Positions 25,541-33,990 of a DNA stretch of 64,000 bases are shown here, piece by piece. The DNA lies in the NCBI RefSeq assembly GCF_000426505.1, contig NZ_KE384531.1:495384-559383 (forward strand). Reading direction: 5' to 3'. A model generated the notes under the pieces. That model worked only from the letters and a program-made list of their open reading frames with translations, did not search any database and had not been told where the DNA came from. This stretch comes from Nisaea denitrificans DSM 18348. GTDB lineage: Bacteria > Pseudomonadota > Alphaproteobacteria > Thalassobaculales > Thalassobaculaceae. Numbering within the stretch: position 1 is the stretch's first letter; every line of letters starts with the position of its first letter. The position numbers and the translations under genes are program-made.

Positions 25541-25619
25541 GAGCTGTTCCCGTTTTTGTCGATCCGCGCGAGATTGCGCCTATATTCTGTGATTGGTCAA
25601 ATTCGCCGGGTGATAGGCA

Positions 25620-25859
25620 ATGCGTAACGTGATCCTGCTCGCCGTAGTACTCCTCAGCCTTCTCGCGGGCGCCCTTTGGGGTGTTTGGGAGGTCTGGTTC
25701 GCCGTCGAGGATGTCGAGATGAGCATCCACGGATTCATTGCGCTGGCCTTGGGAGCCTTCTTCACATTGCTGCTTGGCGGCGGTCTGATGTGGCTCGCCT
25801 ATTACAGCTCCAAGCACGGCTATGACGAGCGTACGATTCACCCGGAGGACGAGGGTTAA
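25620..25859 (+). CDS. Small two-TM hypothetical membrane protein
   Basis: A 79-aa protein with two hydrophobic segments: residues ~3-25 (VILLAVVLLSLLAGALWGVW) and ~40-65 (FIALALGAFFTLLLGGGLMW). These are joined by a short acidic loop and followed by a charged tail. Topology suggests both ends on the same side of the inner membrane. No family recognised. A GGTGATAGG stretch precedes the ATG. The stop codon overlaps the convergent merR-like gene's stop by 3 nt. Confidence 0.6.
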   Translation: MRNVILLAVVLLSLLAGALWGVWEVWFAVEDVEMSIHGFIALALGAFFTLLLGGGLMWLAYYSSKHGYDERTIHPEDEG

Positions 25860-26341
25860 TCCGGCGACCGGTAGGGCATGGTTTCCACCGGCTCATGGCT
25901 GGTGGAGCAACACTTTTCGTGATCCGAAAGCACACCTATTATCCGGCAGTCGGCCACGGTTCCGTGCGAGCAGCTCTCCAGCATCCGCGCCAACTCTCCT
26001 TCCAGAGCTTGCAGGCGGCCGATCCGCCTTCTGACTTCTCCAAGATGACGGCTGACGATTTCGTCAGCTTCCACGCAAGAGGCGGCGGGCTTGTCTGTCA
26101 TCTCCAGTAGCTCGCGAATGGCATCCAGGGGGAAGCCGAAATCGCGGGCATGTTTGATGAAGCCCAGCCGGTCGAGTTGATCCTGTCCGTAGATCCGTTG
26201 GTTGCCGGCGGTGCGGGCCGGTTCCGGCAGCAGCCCGATGGACTCGTAATAACGGATCGTCTGCACCTTTGTGCCCGTCTGGCGGGCGAGATCGCCGATC
26301 GGATAACGCGGGGCTGTGGCGTTTGTGGCGAATTCCGTCAT
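25856..26341 (-). CDS. MerR-family metal-responsive regulator
   Basis: A 161-aa protein with the MerR N-terminal winged helix (YPIGDLARQTGTKVQTIRYYESIGLL, here cited from Tyr13 to Leu38), a dimerisation helix, and Cys89, Cys124 and Cys132. These lie at the positions that bind Zn/Cd/Pb in the ZntR/CadR/PbrR group (ASCVEADE and ESCSHGTVADC). The frame opens upstream to 26398, but that extension would cover the operator/promoter. ATG 26341 is therefore the likely start and gives the normal family N-terminus. It is divergent from the CDF-type transporter gene, its expected target. Confidence 0.88.
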   Translation of the reverse strand: MTEFATNATAPRYPIGDLARQTGTKVQTIRYYESIGLLPEPARTAGNQRIYGQDQLDRLGFIKHARDFGFPLDAIRELLEMTDKPAASCVEADEIVSRHLGEVRRRIGRLQALEGELARMLESCSHGTVADCRIIGVLSDHEKCCSTSHEPVETMPYRSPD

Positions 26342-26370
26342 GGCTTTCTCGAACTCTCTGTCGTTTGTCC

Positions 26371-26401
26371 TTGAACCTACAGTCGCTGTAGCTCCCATAT
26401 T
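26371..26401 (+). promoter_or_regulatory. MerR-type promoter with 19-bp spacer and perfect dyad
   Basis: A -35 TTGAAC (26371-26376) and -10 CATATT (26396-26401) are separated by 19 bp, the over-long spacing of MerR-activated promoters. Between them lies the perfect inverted repeat CTACAG-TCG-CTGTAG (26377-26391), the expected operator. It faces the transporter gene 36 nt downstream. Confidence 0.85.
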
Positions 26402-26436
26402 TGGGCTCGATGAGTTGATTTGTCGAGGGGCGTGCC

Positions 26437-27066
26437 ATGGCCGGCTGTTGCGGTCACGATCATGAAAATGTGGTTTTCGAAGGAATGTCAGCGGCTTATC
26501 GCCGGGCGCTCTGGGCCGTAATCCTGATCAACGGCGTGATGTTCGTTGTCGAAATGGCCGCCGGGTTCGGCGCCGGGTCGATGGCCCTGAAGGCGGACGC
26601 GCTCGATTTTCTGGCCGATACCGCGACCTATGCGCTCAGCTTCTATGTCATCGGAAAAGCCGCCCGGGTCCGGGCCAGCGCGGCTCTTTTCAAAGGGTTT
26701 TCACTCGCACTCATGGGGCTCTGGGTGTTTGCCTCCACCGCCTACCAGGTGCTTGTGGTAGGTGTGCCGGAAGCCGTCGTGATGAGTTCTGTCGGTGTCC
26801 TCGCCTTCATTGCCAATATGGCCAGCGTCGGACTGCTCTATCGCTTCCGTGACGGTGACGCGAATGTCCGCTCCGTCTGGCTCTGCTCGCGCAACGATGC
26901 GATTGGAAATGTTGCCGTGGTCATCGCTGCGGGCGGTGTCTGGTATACCGGAACCGGCTGGCCCGATCTTGCCGTTGCCGGGGTAATGGCGGGCCTGTTC
27001 TGCTGGTCCTCTTTCCAGATTATCCGTCAGGGTCTCGGGGAGATGCGGGCAGTCTCTGCAACCTGA
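26437..27066 (+). CDS. Cation diffusion facilitator-type metal transporter
   Basis: A 209-aa inner-membrane protein of about six transmembrane helices. The N-terminus MAGCCGHDHEN is Cys/His-rich and could bind metal. ALKADALDFLADTATYALS in TM2 and SRNDAIGNVAVVIA in TM5 are the CDF metal-site regions, with Asp residues in place of the more common HxxxD pairs at some positions. The large C-terminal cytosolic domain of typical CDF proteins is absent, as in short CDF/Co-Zn-Cd exporters. Regulation by the divergent MerR protein through the 19-bp-spacer promoter suggests efflux of a divalent or soft metal. Which metal is not determined. Confidence 0.8.
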   Translation: MAGCCGHDHENVVFEGMSAAYRRALWAVILINGVMFVVEMAAGFGAGSMALKADALDFLADTATYALSFYVIGKAARVRASAALFKGFSLALMGLWVFASTAYQVLVVGVPEAVVMSSVGVLAFIANMASVGLLYRFRDGDANVRSVWLCSRNDAIGNVAVVIAAGGVWYTGTGWPDLAVAGVMAGLFCWSSFQIIRQGLGEMRAVSAT

Positions 27067-27180
27067 TTGCGAGCAGCCTGCCCACGCGATTAGTGCGCCT
27101 TCATTACGATAATCTTTCTTGTTCCACGATGTGGATTCATTGACTCGCACATGGTGCGGTGCAAAAAATACCCGCTCCAA

Positions 27181-27220
27181 ACTAGGTAATAGACGAGGTC
27201 AACCTCGCATCTCACCTAAT
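27181..27220. promoter_or_regulatory. Nested inverted repeat upstream of the ABC importer operon
   Basis: Two inverted repeats share one centre at 27200.5: inner CGAGGT/ACCTCG (27194-27199 and 27202-27207) and outer ACTAGGT/ACCTAAT (27181-27187 and 27214-27220, one mismatch). The block ends 22 nt before the start of the binding-protein gene. It could be an operator for a dimeric regulator or a leader hairpin. Confidence 0.45.
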
Positions 27221-27242
27221 AATTCGGAACAGGGATATTGAT

Positions 27243-28823
27243 ATGATTCGTTGGACACGACGCAGCCTGATGGCTCTCGCGGTCGTGGCCCTGCCTTTGG
27301 TAGGGACCCCGACTTTGGCGAGCGCCGAAACGGTTCTGCGGGTAATTCCGCACGCGGACCTGAAGAACCTCGATCCGATCTGGACGACGGCCTACATCAC
27401 CCGCAACCATGCCTATCTCATCTATGACACGCTTTTCGCGATGGATGAGAGCTTCAAGCCGCAGCCGCAGATGGTCGACACCTGGGAGACATCTTCCGAC
27501 GGTAAGGTCTGGACGTTCAACCTGCGCGACGGGCTGAAATTTCATGACGGCGCGGCGGTCACTTCCAAGGACGTCATCGCTTCGCTGAAGCGTTGGGGCG
27601 CCCGTGATGGCATGGGCCAGAAGCTCATGGAACAGATGGAAGAGATGGTCGCCGTCAGCGACAAGACCTTCCAGTTCAAGCTGAAGGCGCCGTATGGATT
27701 GGTGCTGGAGTCGATCGGCAAGATCTCCTCCAACGTGCCGTTCATCATGCCGGCCCGCATTGCCGCGACCGATCCATTCGAGCAGATCCCCGAGCATATC
27801 GGCTCCGGCCCGTTCAAGTTCGAGGCGGACCAGTGGGTTCCGGGTTCGACCGTGGTCTATACGAAGTTCGAGGACTATGTCCCGCGCTCCGAGGCACCGT
27901 CTGCTGCCGCTGGCGGCAAGATCGCCAAGGTCGACAAGGTGATCTGGACCTACTTCCCCGATCAGACAACCGCAATGAACGCTCTGATCGCCGGCGAAAT
28001 CGACTTCTTCGAACAGCCGTCCACCGATCTGATGCCGCTGCTTTCCGCGGCGGAAGACGTGACTGCGGAAGTTAACGATCCGCTCGGCTCCATCGGCTTT
28101 GCCCGCTTCAACCATCTGCTGCCGCCGTTCGACAATGTCGAGATCCGCAAGGCGGCGACCATGGCTATGAAGCAGGAAGATTACCTGGCCGGTGCCATCG
28201 GTGCTCCGGAGTTCTGGAAAACCTGTTTCTCGATCTACCCCTGCGGTACGCCCCTGGCGACCGAAGTGGCGGCCGAGACCATGAAAACCGGTTCCATCGA
28301 AAAAGCCGCCGCTGCCCTGAAAGCTGCCGGTTATGACGGGACGCCCGTCGTGATCATGCACCCGACGGACATTCCGGTGCTCTCCGCTTTCACCCTGATC
28401 TCCGCCGAGAAGCTCCGCAAGGCTGGCTTCGAGGTCGATCTGCAGGCGATGGACTGGTCCACCCTGACTTCCCGCCGGGCCAAGCGTGACCCGGTTTCCG
28501 AAGGCGGCTGGAACATCTTCCACACCTGGTGGATCGGTGCGGACGTGATCGACCCGATGTCCATCGCCTTCTCCGGCGATCCGGACAAGGGCTGGTTCGG
28601 CTGGCCGACTGATGAGGCGCTCGAGAAAGCGCGTGCCGACTTCGCCGCAGCGACAACGGCGGAAGAAAAGCTCACTGCTGGCAAGAAGGTGCAGGAGCGG
28701 GTCTGGAGCATCGCAGCCTCTGCCGAGCTTGGTCAGTTCTTCGTTCCGGTTGCTTACCGGAACAATGTGAAGGGCCTGATCAAGTCTCCGGTCCAGTTCT
28801 TCTGGAACATGTCGGTCGAGTAA
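27243..28823 (+). CDS. Peptide-type ABC transporter substrate-binding protein (SBP family 5)
   Basis: A 526-aa periplasmic binding protein. A Sec signal peptide (RRSLMALAVVALPLVG, cleavage after about ALASA-like TLASA at residue ~28) precedes the family 5 pattern. That pattern includes VIPHADLKNLDPIWTT, the WTFNLRDGLKFHDGAAVTS block with the family signature, and LGSIGFARFNHLLPPFDN. Family 5 proteins deliver oligopeptides, dipeptides, nickel or other small molecules to their importers. The ligand here is unknown. It is the first gene of a four-gene importer operon and is followed by a strong hairpin, a common arrangement for making more binding protein than permease. Confidence 0.92.
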   Translation: MIRWTRRSLMALAVVALPLVGTPTLASAETVLRVIPHADLKNLDPIWTTAYITRNHAYLIYDTLFAMDESFKPQPQMVDTWETSSDGKVWTFNLRDGLKFHDGAAVTSKDVIASLKRWGARDGMGQKLMEQMEEMVAVSDKTFQFKLKAPYGLVLESIGKISSNVPFIMPARIAATDPFEQIPEHIGSGPFKFEADQWVPGSTVVYTKFEDYVPRSEAPSAAAGGKIAKVDKVIWTYFPDQTTAMNALIAGEIDFFEQPSTDLMPLLSAAEDVTAEVNDPLGSIGFARFNHLLPPFDNVEIRKAATMAMKQEDYLAGAIGAPEFWKTCFSIYPCGTPLATEVAAETMKTGSIEKAAAALKAAGYDGTPVVIMHPTDIPVLSAFTLISAEKLRKAGFEVDLQAMDWSTLTSRRAKRDPVSEGGWNIFHTWWIGADVIDPMSIAFSGDPDKGWFGWPTDEALEKARADFAAATTAEEKLTAGKKVQERVWSIAASAELGQFFVPVAYRNNVKGLIKSPVQFFWNMSVE

Positions 28824-28838
28824 TCTCGCCCGTCAGAA

Positions 28839-28868
28839 AGCCGTCCGGATCGCCTGGTCCGGACGGCT
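28839..28868 (+). other. Intercistronic hairpin between binding-protein and permease genes
   Basis: A perfect 11-bp stem (AGCCGTCCGGA/TCCGGACGGCT) with an 8-nt loop lies 15 nt after the binding-protein stop. No U-tract follows. Such elements usually protect the upstream mRNA from 3' decay or cause partial termination. Confidence 0.65.
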
Positions 28869-28942
28869 CCTCTGCAATGCTCTGCCCTCGGGCCGGTAAA
28901 GGCTCGTACTGGCGACAGACGCCTTGAGGAGCTTACCTCTCC

Positions 28943-29887
28943 ATGCTGACCTATGTTTTGAAGCGCGTGCTCTCGACGATCCCCGTGATGGTGATTGTCG
29001 CCGTGCTGGTTTTCCTGCTTCTGCGACTTGCGCCGGGTGATCCGGCAGCTGTGATCGCAGGGGATTATGCGACGGCTGAGGATGTCGAGCGTATCCGAAC
29101 CCAGCTCGGACTGAACGATCCAATGTTGGTGCAGCTCTGGCGCTGGATCCTGCAGCTCGCCTCGGGCGATCTCGGCACCGCCATCTTTTCCAAAAAGCCG
29201 GTTATGGAACTGATCGGTCAGCGGATTGAGCCGACCCTGCTGCTTTCCCTCTGCACGATTGTGTTCGCGGTCGCCGTCGCAGTGCCGCTCGGAACCATCG
29301 CCGCCTGGAAATCGGGGTCTCTGATTGACCGGTTCGTCATGTTCTTTTCGGTCGGCGGCTTCTCGGTGCCGGTCTTCGTCTTGGCCTATTGCCTGATTTA
29401 TGTGCTGGCGATGCAGCTGAAGATCCTGCCGGTCCAGGGCTACAAGTCCCCGTTCGACCACGGACTTTTTACCTTCCTCAGACATATGGTCCTGCCGGTC
29501 CTTGCGCTCTCGGTGATCTTCATCTCGCTGATCGCGCGGATGACGCGGGCCTCGGTCATGGAAGTCCTTGAAGAGGATTATGTCCGGACCGCCCGTGCAA
29601 AGGGCCAGTCCGAGTGGAAAATCCTGATGAAGCATGCTGTTCGCAATGCGGCGGTGCCGATTGTGACTGTGATCGGTGTTGGCATCGCACTGCTGATCGG
29701 CGGTGTGGTGGTGACAGAGTCGGTCTTCAATATTCCTGGCCTTGGGCGTCTTGTGCTCGATGCGGTGCTGGCCCGCGATTACCCGGTGATCCAGGGGCTG
29801 ATCCTGTTCTTCAGCTTCATCTACATCCTGATCAACCTGCTGATCGATCTTTCCTACACCCTGTTTGACCCGAGGATCAGGTACTGA
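28943..29887 (+). CDS. ABC transporter permease (DppB/OppB type)
   Basis: A 314-aa inner-membrane protein with about six transmembrane helices. The N-terminal LTYVLKRVLSTIPVMVIVAV and the APGDPAAVIAG loop are typical of the B-type permease. The EAA-like cytoplasmic loop near VRTARAKGQSEWKILMKHAV contacts the ATPase. It ends with YTLFDPRIRY. It overlaps the next permease gene by one base (TACTGATGA context), so the two are coupled. It forms the heterodimeric channel with the following gene product. Confidence 0.93.
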   Translation: MLTYVLKRVLSTIPVMVIVAVLVFLLLRLAPGDPAAVIAGDYATAEDVERIRTQLGLNDPMLVQLWRWILQLASGDLGTAIFSKKPVMELIGQRIEPTLLLSLCTIVFAVAVAVPLGTIAAWKSGSLIDRFVMFFSVGGFSVPVFVLAYCLIYVLAMQLKILPVQGYKSPFDHGLFTFLRHMVLPVLALSVIFISLIARMTRASVMEVLEEDYVRTARAKGQSEWKILMKHAVRNAAVPIVTVIGVGIALLIGGVVVTESVFNIPGLGRLVLDAVLARDYPVIQGLILFFSFIYILINLLIDLSYTLFDPRIRY

Positions 29888-30780
29888 TGACAGCGACAGA
29901 TCCTCAACAGATGTCCGTGGACGACGTCCTTCCGGAAAAGCAGCAGCCGTCGACATTCGCGCTGATGATGCGGAACAGGTCGGTGTTCTGGGGCGGTATC
30001 CTGCTGCTGATCATGGCGGCGATCGCACTTATCTGGCCGTTCTTCACCGGATCGCCGACCGAGCAGAATGTGATCAGCCGGCTGAAACCGCCGTCGGCGG
30101 ATTTCTGGTTTGGCACGGATTTTCTCGGCCGCGATATTTTCGTCCGGGTCGTCCATGGCGGTCGGATTTCGCTCGTCGTCGGTATTTCCGTGGCGGCCAT
30201 CGCAACCGTGATCGGCCTGTTCACCGGGCTTCTCGCTGGTTATGTGCGCTGGCTCGATGCGCCGGTGATGCGGGTGATGGACGGCTTGATGGCAATCCCG
30301 GCGATCCTGCTGGCGATTGCCATGATCTCGATTTCAGGCGCGACGCTGACCACGGTCGTCATCGCCATCACCATTCCCGAAATACCGCGGGTCGTGCGGC
30401 TGGTGCGCGCCGTTGTGCTGACGGTGCGGGATGAGCCCTATGTGGAAGCGGCGATTGCCTCCGGGACCCGGCTTCCGGCGATCCTGATCCGGCATATCCT
30501 GCCAAACACCATCGCTCCGATGATCGTGCAGGCCACTTATATCTGCGGCGCCGCGATGCTGACCGAGTCGATCCTCGGCTTCCTCGGAGCCGGCATCCCG
30601 CCGGAAATCCCGAGCTGGGGCAATATCATGTCCGAGGGGCGGACCTATTTCCAGCTCACCCCCTGGATCATTTTCTATCCCGGTGTCGCTCTCGCGCTGA
30701 CCGTTCTGGCCGTCAATATTGTCGGCGACGGACTGCGTGACACGCTTGATCCCCGTATTGCCCGGAAGATGCGCGCATGA
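29887..30780 (+). CDS. ABC transporter permease (DppC/OppC type)
   Basis: A 297-aa inner-membrane protein with a longer N-terminal cytosolic stretch, as is usual for the C-type permease. FWFGTDFLGRDIFVRVVHGG is the family signature, and YVEAAIASGTRLPAILIRHI is the EAA loop that binds the ATPase. It ends with the DGLRDTLDPRIARKM tail. It overlaps both neighbours (1 nt with the previous permease, 4 nt with the ATPase), so the importer genes are tightly coupled. Confidence 0.93.
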   Translation: MTATDPQQMSVDDVLPEKQQPSTFALMMRNRSVFWGGILLLIMAAIALIWPFFTGSPTEQNVISRLKPPSADFWFGTDFLGRDIFVRVVHGGRISLVVGISVAAIATVIGLFTGLLAGYVRWLDAPVMRVMDGLMAIPAILLAIAMISISGATLTTVVIAITIPEIPRVVRLVRAVVLTVRDEPYVEAAIASGTRLPAILIRHILPNTIAPMIVQATYICGAAMLTESILGFLGAGIPPEIPSWGNIMSEGRTYFQLTPWIIFYPGVALALTVLAVNIVGDGLRDTLDPRIARKMRA

Positions 30781-32429
30781 CCGATACACAAGTCGCAGCG
30801 AAGACGATGGGGGCCGCAGCGGCCACGCCCGTTCTTGAAGTCCGCAATCTCTCGGTGGCGCTGCCCAAGGGGGCGGACCGCCCGTTCGCCGTCGAGGATA
30901 TCAGCTTCACCGTCGGGGCGCGGGAGATCGTCTGCGTGGTGGGGGAGTCTGGTTCCGGTAAGTCCGTGACCGCTTTCACCACCATGGGGCTGAACCCGAA
31001 GGAGGTGAAACCGGTTAGCGGTGAGATCATCCTTCAGGGCGAGGACTTGCTGAAGAAGTCGGATGCCGAGATGCGTCGCCTGCGCGGCGAGAAAATGGCG
31101 ATGATCTTCCAGGAGCCGATGACGGCGCTGAACCCGGTCATCAAGGTGGGCGATCAGATCCGTGAGATGCTGGAGATCCACACCGACCTCTCGGCGGCCG
31201 AGCAGAAAGAGCGTGTGCTTGAGGTCATGGCGGACGTTTCCCTGCCGGACCATGTGAAGATGTATGACAGCTACCCTCACCAGCTTTCGGGCGGGCAGCG
31301 TCAGCGCATCATGATCGCCATGGCACTGGCGCTTGAGCCGGGGCTGCTGATCGCCGATGAGCCGACAACCGCGCTCGATGTGACCACCCAGGCGCAGATC
31401 CTCGACCTGATCAAGGACATCCAGCGCCGGCATGGTTCGGGCGTGCTGTTCATCACCCATGATTTCGGCGTGGTGGCGGAAATCGCGGACCGCATCGTCG
31501 TCATGCAGAAGGGCAAGATCGTCGAGCAGGGCACGCGGGATGAGATTCTGCTGAAGCCCCAGCATCCTTACACAAAGATGCTGATCGGTTCCGTGCCTTC
31601 TATGACACCAAGCCACCGGGTCGAGATCGACAAACGCTCGCCAGCCCTGATCGCGCAGAAGGTCAACAAGGTCTATGGCGGGACCGGGCTGTTCCGGAAG
31701 AGCCGTGAGGTGCATGCCAACAAGGATGTGAACCTCGTGGTGCACCGGCGGGAAACCCTCGGCGTGGTCGGTGAATCCGGCTCCGGCAAGTCGACGCTGG
31801 CCCGCTGTATCGTGCGTCTGCAGGACCCGACGTCTGGCCATATCGAAGTGGAAGGTGCGGATATCGCGACCATTTCCGAAAATGCGATGCGGCCGCACCG
31901 GCGGGATATCCAGATCGTCTTCCAGGATCCGTACCGGTCGCTCAATCCGCGCCGGACGGTCGGGCAGTCGATTGTCGAGGGGCCGATGAATTTTGGCGTG
32001 AGCGAGGCCGAAGCGGATAGCCGGGCGCGCGAGCTGATGGAGATCGTCGGCCTCAGCCCGGATGCGCTGGATCGCTTCCCGCACCAGTTCTCCGGCGGCC
32101 AGCGTCAGCGTATCTGTATCGCCAGGGCGCTCGCCATGCAGCCCAAGGTGCTGATCGCGGATGAGGCGGTCTCGGCACTGGACGTTTCCGTGCAGGCCCA
32201 GGTGCTGGACCTGCTGGACGATGTGCGCGAGCGCTACGATCTCGCCATGCTGTTCATCACCCACGATCTGCGCGTCGCGGCGCAGATCTGCGACCGGATC
32301 ATGGTCATGCAGAATGGTGTCGTGGTCGAGGAAGGCGAGACGGCGAAGGTCTATGCCGATCCGAAGCACGAATATACCCGCTCGCTGCTCGCAGCCGCGC
32401 CGGGCCGGGATGTCGCCTTCGCGAAGTGA
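30777..32429 (+). CDS. ABC transporter dual ATPase (DppD-DppF fusion type)
   Basis: A 550-aa cytosolic protein containing two complete ABC domains. Domain 1 has Walker A GESGSGKS (about residue 58), signature LSGGQRQRI and Walker [13 protein letters not shown]. Domain 2 has Walker A GESGSGKS (about residue 335), signature FSGGQRQRI and Walker [13 protein letters not shown]. Both have the HDFGVVAEI / HDLRVAAQI switch His. It corresponds to DppD and DppF (or OppD and OppF) joined in one chain. It is the last gene of the importer operon, ending before a hairpin at 32451-32477. Confidence 0.95.
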   Translation: MTDTQVAAKTMGAAAATPVLEVRNLSVALPKGADRPFAVEDISFTVGAREIVCVVGESGSGKSVTAFTTMGLNPKEVKPVSGEIILQGEDLLKKSDAEMRRLRGEKMAMIFQEPMTALNPVIKVGDQIREMLEIHTDLSAAEQKERVLEVMADVSLPDHVKMYDSYPHQLSGGQRQRIMIAMALALEPGLLIADEPTTALDVTTQAQILDLIKDIQRRHGSGVLFITHDFGVVAEIADRIVVMQKGKIVEQGTRDEILLKPQHPYTKMLIGSVPSMTPSHRVEIDKRSPALIAQKVNKVYGGTGLFRKSREVHANKDVNLVVHRRETLGVVGESGSGKSTLARCIVRLQDPTSGHIEVEGADIATISENAMRPHRRDIQIVFQDPYRSLNPRRTVGQSIVEGPMNFGVSEAEADSRARELMEIVGLSPDALDRFPHQFSGGQRQRICIARALAMQPKVLIADEAVSALDVSVQAQVLDLLDDVRERYDLAMLFITHDLRVAAQICDRIMVMQNGVVVEEGETAKVYADPKHEYTRSLLAAAPGRDVAFAK

Positions 32430-32450
32430 TCCGTCAGGCTTCGTCAGAGC

Positions 32451-32477
32451 CAGCAGCACCGTCGCCTGGTGCTGCTG
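32451..32477. terminator. Hairpin at the convergent end of the ABC operon
   Basis: A 10-bp stem CAGCAGCACC/GGTGCTGCTG with a 7-nt loop lies 21 nt after the ATPase stop and 60 nt past the thioesterase stop on the other strand. No U-tract, so its terminator activity is uncertain. Confidence 0.4.
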
Positions 32478-32536
32478 CCGTGGCATTTCCGAAGCCTTCT
32501 TGCACGAGCATCCCTTTGGGCTGCTAAGGCGGGGTA

Positions 32537-32983
32537 TCAGCCGGCGGAGGTCACCTTGCTGACCAGTGCCTTGTAGGTACCTTCGCCCATGGCGATCAGA
32601 ACACCTTCGGGGCTGTAGACCTCGCAGCTGGCAAAGAAGACCGAGCGTCCGCCGCCGCGCCGTTTGGCGGTGGCGTAGATTCGGCCTTCCTTGGTCGTCC
32701 CCATGAAGCTGGTGGTCAGCGACAGGGTGAGGGCGCGCTTTTTCTCGGCCCCTTCAGGCACCCAGACACCGCAATAGCCGCCGACCGCGTCGATTATCGT
32801 GGCGACCACGCCGCCATGCAGGATGCCGCTGCGGTTCAGGTGTTTTTCCGTCAGGTCCAGCTCCAGCTTCGCATAGCCGTCCGCCCACTCTGTGAGGCGG
32901 AAGCCGAGATCGGCATTGAAGCCGAGCATGGTTTCAAGGGATTGGGGCTGATCGGATGCGGAAGCGTCGGCCGATTGACTCAT
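32537..32983 (-). CDS. PaaI-family hotdog thioesterase
   Basis: A 148-aa hotdog-fold protein. LNRSGILHGGVVATIIDAVGGY is the PaaI/4HBT-type signature (HGG with the catalytic Asp in the following helix), followed by strands LTLSLTTSFMG, YATAKRRGGGRSVFFASCEV and a GEGTYKAL end. It probably hydrolyses an acyl- or aryl-CoA; the substrate is unknown. ATG 32983 (MSQSADAS) is preferred over the longer frame to 33016, which would run through the LexA box. That box ends 17 nt upstream of this start, so SOS control could reach this gene too. Confidence 0.85.
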   Translation of the reverse strand: MSQSADASASDQPQSLETMLGFNADLGFRLTEWADGYAKLELDLTEKHLNRSGILHGGVVATIIDAVGGYCGVWVPEGAEKKRALTLSLTTSFMGTTKEGRIYATAKRRGGGRSVFFASCEVYSPEGVLIAMGEGTYKALVSKVTSAG

Positions 32984-32999
32984 GGAAAGACATACCTTA

Positions 33000-33014
33000 G
33001 AACAAATCAAGAAC
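33000..33014. promoter_or_regulatory. LexA box upstream of imuA
   Basis: GAAC (33000-33003), seven bases, then GAAC (33011-33014): an exact match to the alphaproteobacterial LexA site GAAC-N7-GAAC. It ends 14 nt before the imuA ATG and lies 17 nt upstream of the thioesterase start on the other strand. Confidence 0.8.
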
Positions 33015-33028
33015 ATTTAGGTGGTCGA

Positions 33029-33835
33029 ATGGGCGATCCTAAGCGCAGTAACGGCGTCGGGCAACGGGCCGATTTGGCATCTCTGCGTGCGCAGGTGCGG
33101 GCTATTGAACGCGGCACTGACGCTGGGGATCGGGCGGCGCGCTGTCCGCTCGGCCTGGAGGGTCTGGATCATCATCTTGGCGGTGGCCTCGCCCTTGGCC
33201 GTATTCATGAAATCACCGGCGAAGCGCGTACCGAAGTAAGGGACGCGAGCGTCTTCGGTTTCGCTGCCGCCATGTCGGTACGCCTGCTGGGCGCTGCGCG
33301 TGGCGGGGATATCCTCTGGTGCCTTCGGGATGCCAACATGTTTGGCGGTATGGCCTATGGCTGCGGGCTGGCGGCTCTCGGACTCGATATGGACCGGGTC
33401 CTTTTCGTTGAGGCGCGGGACGAGGCGCAACGGCTCTGGGCCATGGAGGAAGGATTGCGGTGCACCGGTCTTGCCGGGGTCGTGAGCGAGTTCGGCCCGG
33501 CACATGCCGGAGAGGCGGCGCGGGTCGCCGAGCGGCGCCTGCAGCTCGCGGCGGAAACAAGTGGCGTCACCGGCTTTCTGCTCCGGAGCGTTGCAGGAGA
33601 GATGGCAGCGGGAACGGCAGACAGCCGCTGGTCCGTCAGGGCCGCGCCTTCAGGCGGTGATCCGCGGCCGCTCTGGTCGCTTTCTCTCGACCGTTTGCGC
33701 GGGGGGCAACCAGCCGCTTGGCGGTTGTTCTGGGATTCGCGTGAAGGACGATTCCGAATGCCGGAGGAGCGCCCGGAAGTGAGTCCTGTGTGGCCGGAAA
33801 CGAGGAGCTTTGCGGCATCGGGTGCTGCCGCGTAA
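33029..33835 (+). CDS. imuA: ImuA, SOS mutasome accessory protein
   Basis: A 268-aa protein with a RecA-like core: LEGLDHHLGGGLALGRIHEITGE carries a degenerate Walker A-type loop. It is followed by GGDILWCLRDANMFGGMAYGCGL, GLDMDRVLFVEARDEAQRLWAMEEGL and GVTGFLLRSV, all typical of ImuA. With ImuB and DnaE2 it forms the damage-induced translesion mutasome. ATG 33029 is chosen because AGGTGG lies upstream and it follows the LexA box. The frame is open much further upstream, but that sequence is antisense to the thioesterase. It is separated from imuB by a PilZ gene, which is unusual. Confidence 0.88.
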   Translation: MGDPKRSNGVGQRADLASLRAQVRAIERGTDAGDRAARCPLGLEGLDHHLGGGLALGRIHEITGEARTEVRDASVFGFAAAMSVRLLGAARGGDILWCLRDANMFGGMAYGCGLAALGLDMDRVLFVEARDEAQRLWAMEEGLRCTGLAGVVSEFGPAHAGEAARVAERRLQLAAETSGVTGFLLRSVAGEMAAGTADSRWSVRAAPSGGDPRPLWSLSLDRLRGGQPAAWRLFWDSREGRFRMPEERPEVSPVWPETRSFAASGAAA

Positions 33836-33990
33836 CCCTATATGTACTTTTTGATATTCCTCGTTAACATTACGCACACTACTTGGTGCTGTGCCGGATC
33901 ACTCTTTTGCCTGATTGACGCAAAGATCATCGTCCGCAGCCGAAATGGCAGCAGTCGTGTACACTGTTGCCAAAGATGAAGGGGCGGGGA

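Noticed and set aside
30675-32486. 603-codon open frame opposite the ABC ATPase gene
   Set aside because: The ATPase on the plus strand has two complete nucleotide-binding domains; the antisense product is His/Arg/Leu-rich without motifs.
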